The notes under the pieces: model-generated
Told to the model about the DNA's origin: nothing
Databases searched by the model: none
What the model saw: the letters and a program-made list of their open reading frames with translations, nothing else
Position numbers and translations under genes: made by a program
Shown: positions 1-7,930 of the stretch, in pieces
How positions within the stretch are numbered: position 1 is the first letter of the stretch
Layout of the letters: every line of letters begins with the position of its first letter
Assembly: GCA_019359155.1 (NCBI GenBank)
Contig: JAHHHV010000069.1
Span: 1 to 64,000 of the forward strand
Reading direction: 5' to 3'
DNA length: 64,000 nucleotides
From: Pegethrix bostrychoides GSE-TBD4-15B
Lineage (GTDB): Bacteria > Cyanobacteriota > Cyanobacteriia > Elainellales > Elainellaceae

Positions 1-55
1 CCGCTGCGGTGCCCGTCTTAATTGTTTGAGTGGAATCGCACTGAGGACATTTCAT
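1..55 (-). CDS. IS1-like transposase N-terminus (partial, runs off window start)
   Basis: Eighteen codons are visible before the window edge, reading MKCPQCDSTQTIKTGTAA. A Cys-x2-Cys knuckle at the very N-terminus followed by a Lys-Thr/Asn-Gly turn is the pattern of the small zinc-ribbon InsA-like protein of IS1-family elements. The upstream frame is closed by a stop 12 nt before the ATG, so this is the first possible start. The Shine-Dalgarno AGGAGG touches the ATG with no spacer, which should make initiation poor. A short zinc-ribbon protein of another kind cannot be excluded from 18 residues. Confidence 0.5.
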   Translation of the reverse strand, partial: MKCPQCDSTQTIKTGTAA

Positions 56-176
56 CCTCCTATTTTAGCAAACTTAACATTAGCCTTTCAGCAACGCCAT
101 CTTTTGTACTTTACTGTTCCACCCCTTGCAATCTGTCTTGCCCTTAGTGCTCACAATCAACTTCTCAAATCAAGAA

Positions 177-258
177 CCCCGCTGCAAGCAGACGGGGTAT
201 GGACAGCCAAAAACCTTGTAGGATTACACTTACGCCCCAAGGGGCAGGGAATTAACCC
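177..258. repeat. hairpin-rich repeat remnant, probably mobile-element debris
   Basis: Two hairpins lie close together. The first pairs CCCCGCTG (177-184) with CAG-A-CGGGG (188-197), with one bulged base. The second is GCCCC-AA-GGGGC (234-245), followed by GGG-AATTAA-CCC. Hairpins of this form are common at ends of cyanobacterial insertion elements, and the IS1-like start lies just upstream. No reading frame here looks like a gene. The second hairpin lies 23 nt past the RTX stop but has no T-run, so it is a poor terminator. The link to a mobile element is inference. Confidence 0.4.
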
Positions 259-267
259 GTGACTGGA

Positions 268-2340
268 TTAAAAAAGCGATGGAGCAGGAGAAACAGCAAC
301 CATCAGATCACTTGCGCCTAAAATGGGCTTGTTCATCAATGTCGCGATCTTCGTTTGGGCTGCCCCTCCTGTGCCATCAGCATCGTAGAACAATGCACCA
401 GTCTTTTTGTTGTAGATCAGCCGATCGTTACCATCTTTTGCCTGCTTACCCAGCACAAACTGCTTGCGTTTTACAGCGCCAGATTTCAACCCTTGAAAGC
501 CGCTAGCAACCAAGAGAATTTTATCGCCCTCTCGCTTTGAGAAATCAACGATGCTGTCAACCCGATCGCTGATAGCGGTGAAGACAAACTGATCGGCTTC
601 GGTGCCGCCTTTGAGCGTATCTCGACCGCCACCGCCAATCAGGATGTCTTTTCCAGCACCGCCATCAAGCATATTCACGCCGACGTTTCCCACCAGGATG
701 TTATCAAGTGCATTTCCGGTCGCGTTTAGACTCTCTGTGCCGGTTAGCCCCAGATGCTCTACGTTGTCTGACAGCGTATAGTTGACTGATGCTGCAATTA
801 CGTCCAGACCTCCGTTGGCGCTTTCGATCACTTGGTCACCTGCATCATTGACAATATAGATGTCGTTGCCCAGACCACCAATCAGCGTATCGTTGCCTTC
901 TTTGCCATTGAGGAGGTTATTGCCTGAGTTGCCCGTCAGGACGTTGTTGAGCGCGTTGCCCGTACCGTTGATGTTGTCTGTGCCAGTTAAGGTCAGGTTT
1001 TCCAGGTTATCGCCTAGCACGTAGCTAATCGCCGCATTTACCGTATCGGTTCCGGCATTTACAGCTTCTACGATAGTATCGCTGGCATCGCTAATAATAT
1101 AGGTGTCGTCACCCAGACCGCCGATCAGCTGATCAGTACCGCCTTTACCATCTAAAGTATCATTACCAGCGTTGCCAGTGAGAACATTATTCAAGTCATT
1201 ACCAGCAATCGTATCGTTGCCACGGCTGCCAATTAGGTTCTCGATGTTGGCTAGCGTGTCAGTGAGTATAGAACCAGATCCAGGGAAACTGACCACTCCA
1301 GTTTGCAGATCTGCATTGATGCCGCCAGCATAGAAGTCGTAGGTGGTTGTATCAATGCCAGTTCCGCCATCGAGCTTGTCGAAGCCGAAACCGCCATCTA
1401 AGGTATCGTCGCCTGCCCCACCATTGAGGGTATCGTCGCCGCCTAAGCCGCGCAAAATGTTGTTGCCAGCGTTGCCAGTGATGACGTTATTTAACTCGTT
1501 GCCAGTCGCGTCAATGTTAGCTGTGCCTAACAATGTGAGGTTCTCTACATTGAGGCTAAGGGTATAGCTGACAGAGGCGTTAACACTGTCAAATCCTTGA
1601 TCTACAAGTTCAGTAATAGTGTCGCCACTGCTGTCAACGCTGTAGATATCATTGCCAAGACCACCTGTCATCGTATCATCACCTGCTCCACCATCTAAGG
1701 TATCGTCACCTACTCCACCATCGATTTTGTCATTGCCACCTAAACCCCGAAGGACGTTGTTACCCGCATTACCTGATAAGAAGTTGTCCAGATCGTTACC
1801 CGTTCCGTCCAGATTACTGTTTCCCGGAACGAATAGCAGTCCCTCTACATTTGCGCTAAGCGTATAGCTAATAGAGGAAGAAACCTGATCAAATCCTTCG
1901 TTCACGCTCTCAGTGACTACGTCGCCGATGCTATCCACAACATAAATGTCGTCGCCACGCCCACCGCTCATTGTATCGTCGCCGTCTACACCATAGAGAT
2001 AATCGTTGCCGTCGTAACCAATCAGCGTGTCATTACCTGCAAGTCCGTAGAGTTCATCGTTGCCTTCACCACCATCTAACGTATCATTACCGTCTCCTCC
2101 GTAAAGTTTATCTTGGTCAAATCTACCGTAGACGGTATCATCACCTTCTTCACCATGAAGCTGATCATCACCATCTTCTCCAGAAATAGTATCATTACCT
2201 TTCCCGCCGTAGTGTGTATCGCTGAGCTCAGCGCCAGTAATCGTGTCGTCGCCTCCTTGACCATAAATAGTGTCCCTGTAAATTCCAGCAAATCTAGCAT
2301 TGATCTTATCGTTGAAAATAGTACCGCTGAAAATAGTCAT
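268..2340 (-). CDS. RTX calcium-binding repeat protein, likely secreted
   Basis: 690 residues. No signal peptide; the protein opens almost at once into RTX nonapeptides (GGxGxDxLx, roughly residues 25-135), the form taken by substrates of type I (TolC-dependent) secretion, whose signal is C-terminal. Four longer units follow, each made of a GNDIYxVD stretch, an E..N.G.D.V..S..YTLS..VE.L motif, a TGN.LNN.L.GN.GNN.L turn and fresh RTX nonapeptides. The last 130 residues match the serralysin-type C-terminal domain (VDSIVDFSKREGDKI, then LFYDADGTGG). The start has AAGGGG 8 nt upstream. No catalytic domain is seen, so a surface or matrix role is more likely than an enzyme. No type I exporter gene is nearby. 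Confidence 0.9.
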   Translation of the reverse strand: MTIFSGTIFNDKINARFAGIYRDTIYGQGGDDTITGAELSDTHYGGKGNDTISGEDGDDQLHGEEGDDTVYGRFDQDKLYGGDGNDTLDGGEGNDELYGLAGNDTLIGYDGNDYLYGVDGDDTMSGGRGDDIYVVDSIGDVVTESVNEGFDQVSSSISYTLSANVEGLLFVPGNSNLDGTGNDLDNFLSGNAGNNVLRGLGGNDKIDGGVGDDTLDGGAGDDTMTGGLGNDIYSVDSSGDTITELVDQGFDSVNASVSYTLSLNVENLTLLGTANIDATGNELNNVITGNAGNNILRGLGGDDTLNGGAGDDTLDGGFGFDKLDGGTGIDTTTYDFYAGGINADLQTGVVSFPGSGSILTDTLANIENLIGSRGNDTIAGNDLNNVLTGNAGNDTLDGKGGTDQLIGGLGDDTYIISDASDTIVEAVNAGTDTVNAAISYVLGDNLENLTLTGTDNINGTGNALNNVLTGNSGNNLLNGKEGNDTLIGGLGNDIYIVNDAGDQVIESANGGLDVIAASVNYTLSDNVEHLGLTGTESLNATGNALDNILVGNVGVNMLDGGAGKDILIGGGGRDTLKGGTEADQFVFTAISDRVDSIVDFSKREGDKILLVASGFQGLKSGAVKRKQFVLGKQAKDGNDRLIYNKKTGALFYDADGTGGAAQTKIATLMNKPILGASDLMVAVSPAPSLF

Positions 2341-2538
2341 TGTTTTCCCCTTTTCTCAGTTAGAGTGAATACAAACAGGTTGAAGATCATCTCAAACATT
2401 TACTGAGAGATAGCTTTAGAAGTTATTTCTCGTTTGTTTTCTCTTGACTCTTTCAATGTATTCCGCTATTTCAATTAGCGCGATAACTAAAAGTTAGGGA
2501 AAGTTATGGAAGTAATTAAGTTCGCCCAGCAATACGCC

Positions 2539-2579
2539 AAAAAAATGCCGCTTCTGCCTAAGATAAGGCGCGAAGCGGC
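2539..2579 (-). terminator. rho-independent terminator behind groES
   Basis: On the minus strand an 8-bp stem GCCGCTTC/GAAGCGGC (2572-2579 with 2547-2554) with a 17-nt loop is followed by A and seven T (A-run 2539-2545 on the plus strand). It starts about 35 nt after the groES stop. Transcription from groES therefore probably ends here and does not enter the RTX gene. Confidence 0.75.
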
Positions 2580-2614
2580 AAGAGGTTTTTAATTTTTAGA
2601 GGCTGGGATAGAAA

Positions 2615-2926
2615 CTAGGAAACAACTGCCAAAATATCCTGCTCGCGCAGCAGCATAAACTCCTCGCCGTTTAGCTTTAACTCGTTGCCCGCATATTTGG
2701 AATAGAGCACTTTGTCCCCCACCTGCACGTCAATCGCCTGGATTGTGCCGTCATCGTTGCGCTTACCAGAGCCTACCTGCGTCACTTCCCCCACTTGTGG
2801 CTTCTCTTGCGCCGAGTCGGGTAGAAAAATTCCGCCCGCTGTCTGATCTTCGGCCTCCTGCACTTTGATCAAAATCCGATCGCCCAACGGCTTCACTGAT
2901 GCAACATTCAAGCTCACAGATGCCAT
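2615..2926 (-). CDS. groES: co-chaperonin GroES (10 kDa)
   Basis: 103 residues from MASVSLNV. The heptameric lid of the GroEL folding chamber in the cytosol. Seen: the [31 protein letters not shown] segment with the mobile loop, and the C-terminal [15 protein letters not shown]. The ATG at 2926 is preferred over an in-frame TTG 12 nt upstream because GGAGAGAG sits just ahead of it. The gene starts 30 nt after the PHP gene stop and is probably cotranscribed with it. In most cyanobacteria groEL follows directly; here a terminator and an RTX gene follow, and no CIRCE inverted repeat was seen in front of either groES or the PHP gene. Confidence 0.95.
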   Translation of the reverse strand: MASVSLNVASVKPLGDRILIKVQEAEDQTAGGIFLPDSAQEKPQVGEVTQVGSGKRNDDGTIQAIDVQVGDKVLYSKYAGNELKLNGEEFMLLREQDILAVVS

Positions 2927-2956
2927 ATCTCTCTCCAAACAAGTCCGCTCTCTAGC

Positions 2957-3847
2957 TTAGGGTATCCAGCCTGTCTCAGCCAAATAGTTTTGAGAGTCGT
3001 AGTTTCGATCTGCCCGCAAGCGTTGAGCCGCCTGCTGTAAGGGCAGCAAGAGCGCATCCGAGAGCTGAAGCTGGTTGAGATCAGTATGGCGACTGTTGTT
3101 GGCATACTGGCTGGGGCCGTGATAGTCGCTGCCGCCTGTCATCAGCAGGCCGTAGCGCTGGCAAACTGTCTCTAGCTGAGCGCGCTGGCTAGCCGTGTGG
3201 CTGGGGTGATAGACCTCAATACCCATTAGCCCCGCCGCAACTAGCTCCGGCAAAACCTCGGCCACCTCGCCGCCGCGAAACAGATAGGGGTGTGCCCAGA
3301 CGGGGACGGCATCGCACTGGCGCAAGAGCTGGATGCCTTCTATGGCCGAAAACTTTTCGTACTCAACATAGGCCGGACGGTGATCGCCCAGCCAGCGGTC
3401 GAAGGCTTCCTGCGAGGACTGGGCATGTCCAGCTCGCACTAGCGCCGAGGCAATATGCGGACGGCCCGGAGCCATGTTGGGGTTGAACTGCAACTCGACC
3501 GGGTAGCCCAGAGCACTGAGCTTATCAAGCATTTCCTGAGCGCGGCGGTAGCGTCCGGCCAAGCGCTCCTGCAACGGCGACTCTAGCTTGGCGCGATCTG
3601 GATAAAACCCCAGAACATGCAGTGATTTCTCCTGCCAGACGGTGCTGAGTTCTAGGCCAGGGACAATTTCGAGCGAGTGAGGCGGGCTATAAGACCGTGC
3701 GGCAGCCATCGCTTCGTTCCAGCCCGCCATACTGTCGTGATCGGTGATGGCCAAGACGCGAACGCCGCTGGCAATTGCGGCGGCTACCAGTTCTTGCGGA
3801 GTGAGCGTCCCGTCAGAGTAAGTGGTGTGGCAGTGCAGTTCCAGCAT
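2957..3847 (-). CDS. PHP-domain phosphoesterase
   Basis: 296 residues. The N-terminus LELHCHTTYSDGTLTP supplies the first metal-binding His pair (H5, H7) and ITDHDSMAG the DHD ligands; AHPYLFRGG and TGGSDYHGPS complete the PHP metal site. The length and order fit the stand-alone family that includes E. coli RNase AM/YciV (3',5'-nucleotide phosphatase and 5'-3' exonuclease activity). Substrate is not shown by the sequence. The gene lies directly before groES on the same strand. A near-perfect 14-bp tandem duplication (3839-3866) covers the start codon. Confidence 0.85.
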   Translation of the reverse strand: MLELHCHTTYSDGTLTPQELVAAAIASGVRVLAITDHDSMAGWNEAMAAARSYSPPHSLEIVPGLELSTVWQEKSLHVLGFYPDRAKLESPLQERLAGRYRRAQEMLDKLSALGYPVELQFNPNMAPGRPHIASALVRAGHAQSSQEAFDRWLGDHRPAYVEYEKFSAIEGIQLLRQCDAVPVWAHPYLFRGGEVAEVLPELVAAGLMGIEVYHPSHTASQRAQLETVCQRYGLLMTGGSDYHGPSQYANNSRHTDLNQLQLSDALLLPLQQAAQRLRADRNYDSQNYLAETGWIP

Positions 3848-4076
3848 GACAGTTCCAGAATGACAGTGGGCGTTGAGTGGGTTTAGATCGCCCTTCTAGG
3901 GTAGCTTGATTGATTTTGTAGTTTGGTTCCACCCTGCGAAAGATGGCAAGACCAGCAAATCGAGCGACTTTTAAACCGTAGACATATTCCGCGTAGCGCT
4001 GCATCTAGAAGGTTTCGTCAATTTGGCGACTGGACGATCAGAGATTTAGCACAGCACTTGGAATGCAGGAGAGCAG

Positions 4077-7000
4077 ATGAACTCAACACCATTAGATTTT
4101 TTAGGACGGCCTGAGCTGGGACTGCTGGCGCAGTTGGGAAATCCAGCCGTGGAGCCAAACGCGGTTGTCACGCCTGAAGGGGCTTCCGTGCTGTTTTCGG
4201 GGCCACAGTTTTTTATCGCACTGGTTTCGGGCGTGCTGCTGGCCTTTGCGATTCAGCTCTTGCTCACCAACCTTTCGGTGGCGGCAGGCATTTCTTATTT
4301 GGGCAACTTTACCGATCCCGACAGCAGTTCGAGCAGTGATTCTGGTGACGGCGGCGGCCTCAGCATTCGTAAAATTAGCCTGGGCGTTGGCCTCTGGACG
4401 CTGATTAGCGTCAGCATCGCGCTGTTTTTTGGTTGCTATCTAGCGGTGCAGCTCAGCCTGCTGACCACGGCTCGCTTGGGCGCGATCATTGGCCTGGTGA
4501 TTTGGGCAGCTTACTTCTCGCTCTTGGTCTGGGTGAGTTCGACCACGGTAGGATCGCTGATTGGCTCGGTGGTGCAGACGGCCACGAACGGCTTTCAAGC
4601 GGTGTTGGGTACGGCGACGGCAGCTCTGGGCGGACAGGCGGCGAAGCAGCAGGTCGTTTCCACAGCTGAGGCGGTAGCGGCAGCCGTTCGCAACGAGCTG
4701 GGATCAGGACTTGATCCGGAGAGCCTGCGTGAGTCCATTGAGACCTACGTCAGCCGGATGCAGCTGCCCGGACTGGATCTGTCTCGCGTCCGGCAAGACT
4801 TAGAAGGGCTGCTCAACGATCCGCAAATTGCGACTTTGGCCGACAGCGGCGATTTGAGCCAGATCGATCGCCAGACTTTTGTGGATCTGATCAGCCAGCG
4901 CACTGACTTTTCCAAGCGAGACGTGAATCGGTTGGCCGATCTGCTGGAGTCGGTTTGGAAGCAGTCGTTGGGCAAGCGGCGCGGTGATAGCAGTTCGGAA
5001 CTGGTGGAATATTTGCGCTCAACTGAGCCGGGACGACTGAAGGTGGATGATCTGAACGCCAAGATCGATCGGCTGATCGCCGAGCGGCAGGGAACTCCGG
5101 AGAAATCCAGCAGGGCGCAGACGTTGCAGTCTGGCGTGACCACGCTGGTTGGAATGCTGGCTGGACGTAGCGATCTCTCAGATATCAACCTGAATCAGAT
5201 CGTGGACAAGCTAAAATCCACTTCCGATGCCGTTACCGTTCAAGCCAAATCACTGACTGGTGGCCCCAGCCCGATTCAGTCTGACGTAGAGGCTTATCTG
5301 CTCAATACCTACTCCTGGGAGATGGATCGCAATACGGTGACCCGCGAGTTCCGCGATATTCTCTACGATCCGCAGGCCGATCCGGGTGCAGTCGTAGAGG
5401 CAGTCTCGCGGCTGAACCGCAGCCAGTTTGTGGAGCTGCTGGGTTCGCGTGGGGTGTTCACGCAGGCGCGCATTCAGGAGATTGCCGATCAGCTGGAGGT
5501 GGTGCGTCAGAACGTGCTGCAAACGGCCAGAGCCGAGCAGGAGAGCGAGATTGCAATTGATTTGCGGCAGCAGGTGGAGCGCTATCTGACGCTGACTCCT
5601 AAGCAAGAGCTGGTTTCTAATCAGTATCTGCCTGCGTTTCAGGCGATGATTGAAGATCCGAATGCTGATCTGGAAACGCTGAAGCTGCGGCTAGCTGTCT
5701 ATGATCGGCCTCAGCTGGAGCCAATTCTGCTCCAGCGCTCTGACCTGACGATTTCCGAACGCAGCGCCATTTTGGATGCTTTAGATCGCACCCGTGAGAA
5801 GACGCTGTTTGAAGCGCAGTCGATCAGTGATCAGGCTCAGCAACGCTACGGTGAGTTTCAGCAGAAGCTGCAAGACTACCTGCGAAACACGGGCAGGGCT
5901 GAACTTAGTCCCGAAGGCATCCAGCGCGACCTGCGGCAGCTGGCTGAAGATCCACAAACCGGACTCTCGGCCTTGCGCCATCGGGCGGCTAGCTTTGATC
6001 GGGACAGCCTGGTACAGCTTTTGAGCCAGCGCCAGGACTTGAGCGAAACCGAGGCCAACCAGATTCTCGATCAGGTGGAGTCCAACTGGTACAGCCTGGT
6101 TCATGCCCCGCAGATGGCGGTGAGTGCAGCCAAAGACCAGTATGATCAGACGCTCTCTAGCCTCAGCGACTACCTGCGCCGCACCCATCGCGAAGAGCTT
6201 GATCCCGAAGGCATCCAGCGCGATGTCAAGCGGCTGTTTGACAACCCCAAAGAAGGCGCTGTGGCACTGCGGCGGCGGCTCTCCAGAGTGGATCGCGAGA
6301 CGCTGGTGCAGCTCTTAAGCCAGCGTCAAGACTTGAGCGAAGCGCAGGTGAACGAGATTATCGATCAGGTGCAGTCGGCGATTGGGCAGGTGATTCGCGC
6401 GCCGCGCCGCTTCGCGCTGCGGACTCAGCAACGGGTGAGCGACATGGAAAGCTCGCTGGAGCAGTATCTCCGCAACACCGACAAGTCGGAGCTTGACCCG
6501 GAAGGCATCAAGCGCGACTTAAAGCTGCTGGTGCAGTCGCCAAAGCTGGGGGCGCAAAGTCTGGGCGAGCGACTGTCACGGTTTGATCGCTCAACGCTAG
6601 TGGCTTTGCTGGCGCAGCGCGAAGATATCTCGCCGCAGGAAGCTGAGCGCATCGTGGCAAACATTGAGTCAACCCGCGATGAGATGTTGGCGCAGGTACG
6701 GCAGGTGCAGTCGCGGATTCAGAGCATAATCGACGGTATTCTGGCGCAGATTCGCGACTACTTCAACTCGCTGGATCGGCCAGAACTCAACTACGACGGC
6801 GTTCGTCAGGATGTCCGCACCCTATTTGACGATCCGAAAGCCGGGTTTGAAGCGCTCCGCAGCCGCCTCAGCCAGTTTGACCGGGGCACGGTGGTGGCGC
6901 TGCTCAGCTCGCGGGACGATGTCTCTGAAGCCGATGCCAATCGCCTGGTAGACCAGATCGACGGAGCTAGAACCAGCGTCTTGCAGCGGGCGGAGCGAAT

Positions 7001-7163
7001 GCAGATGGAAGCGCAGCGTCGCCTAGAGGCCGTGAAGCTGCAAACCCAGCGGCAGGTTGAAGAAACCCGCAAGGCGGCGTCGGTTGCCGCTTGGTGGCTG
7101 TTTGGCACGGCGCTGGTTTCGGCAGGAGCCGCCGCAATGGGAGGTGTCTTGGCCGCTCGCTAG
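4077..7163 (+). CDS. large membrane protein with eight helical repeats
   Basis: 1028 residues. Three membrane helices near residues 40-65, 105-130 and 135-160, then about 800 residues of soluble, mostly helical sequence, and a last membrane helix (about 1003-1026). The soluble part is built of eight units near 80 residues plus linkers. The best conserved (from about 596) have the form DYLRNT..EL.PEGI.RD...L..DP..G..AL..R...FDR..LV.LLSQR.DLSE..AN.I.DQVE. Units 1-4 are more diverged. The start has GGAG 7 nt upstream. I recognise this as a cyanobacterial family sometimes labelled MFS transporter, but there is no MFS fold here. Function unknown; a membrane-tethered scaffold is a guess. Confidence 0.85.
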   Translation: MNSTPLDFLGRPELGLLAQLGNPAVEPNAVVTPEGASVLFSGPQFFIALVSGVLLAFAIQLLLTNLSVAAGISYLGNFTDPDSSSSSDSGDGGGLSIRKISLGVGLWTLISVSIALFFGCYLAVQLSLLTTARLGAIIGLVIWAAYFSLLVWVSSTTVGSLIGSVVQTATNGFQAVLGTATAALGGQAAKQQVVSTAEAVAAAVRNELGSGLDPESLRESIETYVSRMQLPGLDLSRVRQDLEGLLNDPQIATLADSGDLSQIDRQTFVDLISQRTDFSKRDVNRLADLLESVWKQSLGKRRGDSSSELVEYLRSTEPGRLKVDDLNAKIDRLIAERQGTPEKSSRAQTLQSGVTTLVGMLAGRSDLSDINLNQIVDKLKSTSDAVTVQAKSLTGGPSPIQSDVEAYLLNTYSWEMDRNTVTREFRDILYDPQADPGAVVEAVSRLNRSQFVELLGSRGVFTQARIQEIADQLEVVRQNVLQTARAEQESEIAIDLRQQVERYLTLTPKQELVSNQYLPAFQAMIEDPNADLETLKLRLAVYDRPQLEPILLQRSDLTISERSAILDALDRTREKTLFEAQSISDQAQQRYGEFQQKLQDYLRNTGRAELSPEGIQRDLRQLAEDPQTGLSALRHRAASFDRDSLVQLLSQRQDLSETEANQILDQVESNWYSLVHAPQMAVSAAKDQYDQTLSSLSDYLRRTHREELDPEGIQRDVKRLFDNPKEGAVALRRRLSRVDRETLVQLLSQRQDLSEAQVNEIIDQVQSAIGQVIRAPRRFALRTQQRVSDMESSLEQYLRNTDKSELDPEGIKRDLKLLVQSPKLGAQSLGERLSRFDRSTLVALLAQREDISPQEAERIVANIESTRDEMLAQVRQVQSRIQSIIDGILAQIRDYFNSLDRPELNYDGVRQDVRTLFDDPKAGFEALRSRLSQFDRGTVVALLSSRDDVSEADANRLVDQIDGARTSVLQRAERMQMEAQRRLEAVKLQTQRQVEETRKAASVAAWWLFGTALVSAGAAAMGGVLAAR

Positions 7164-7201
7164 TGCTGAATCCAGATGTTCAGCTTGTTTAGCTTTGATC
7201 A

Positions 7202-7227
7202 GGGTGTGGCGCAAGCTGCACCCTTTT
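7202..7227 (+). terminator. probable terminator after the eight-repeat membrane protein
   Basis: GGGTG pairs with CACCC, with an inner GC/GC pair around a GCAA loop, and is followed by TTTT. It lies 39 nt past the stop at 7163. The T-run is short, so strength is uncertain. Confidence 0.5.
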
Positions 7228-7369
7228 GATTGGCCAGTTCAAAATCCAAAGAAATAGGCTATTGAGAATAGTCTCAGCAAGCAGTCCCAGCAAACAGATG
7301 ATAAGCTAGCGGAGATCTCAGCCACAGGCTAGACCCGCAAAGCTAGACCTAGACATTAATTACGACACC

Positions 7370-7804
7370 ATGAAAGACCTAAATTTGTCAGAAACGACCG
7401 ACCTGCTCAACAACATCATGGAATTTGAGCTAGCGGGCGTGGTGCGCTATACCCACTATGCGCTGATGGTGACAGGGCCCAACCGGATTCCAATCGTGGA
7501 CTTTTTTAAGGCGCAAGCCTCCGAGTCGCTGCTGCATGCTCAGCAGGTAGGCGAAATTTTGACCGGACTCGAAGGCCACCCCTCGCTGAAAATTGCCCCC
7601 ATGGAGGAAACCCATCGCCATAAGGTGCAGGATATTTTGACCGAAAGCCTCAACCATGAGCGCCGCGCCCTAGATCTCTATAAAAGGCTCTTAGAAGTCG
7701 TTGCAGATGCCAGCATTTATCTCGAAGAATTTGCCCGCTCTATGATTGGTCAGGAGGAAATGCACAATCTGGAGATCAAAAAGATGCTGCGCGACTTTAG
7801 CTAG
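7370..7804 (+). CDS. ferritin-like diiron protein (bacterioferritin-type)
   Basis: 144 residues, the length of one four-helix ferritin subunit. Possible iron ligands: E20 in FELAGVVRYTHY, E52/H56 in ESLLHAQQ, E97 in NHERRAL and E129/H132 in QEEMH. The first pair reads E-x3-H instead of the usual ExxH; I recall ESLLHA in related bacterioferritin-annotated proteins, so this may be a subfamily trait. Likely roles are iron storage or peroxide detoxification. No haem-binding Met can be assigned with confidence. It stands alone, downstream of a terminator. Confidence 0.8.
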   Translation: MKDLNLSETTDLLNNIMEFELAGVVRYTHYALMVTGPNRIPIVDFFKAQASESLLHAQQVGEILTGLEGHPSLKIAPMEETHRHKVQDILTESLNHERRALDLYKRLLEVVADASIYLEEFARSMIGQEEMHNLEIKKMLRDFS

Positions 7805-7930
7805 GCAGAGCTAGAGGATGAGGCGCAGGCTGATAGCTGTTAGACTTGCCGCAGATTGGTTTCCGGTACAGACTGATAGCGGGGCGCAGAAGCCAGCCTG
7901 TTGTTCACCCTCACCTTCCCGACGTCTCCT

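Noticed and set aside
26-262. 78-codon ORF on the plus strand at the window start
   Set aside because: No ribosome site, no domain look, and it lies opposite the IS1-like start and across the hairpin repeats.
2927-4076. CIRCE element for groES
   Set aside because: No TTAGCACTC-N9-GAGTGCTAA-like repeat before groES or before the PHP gene.
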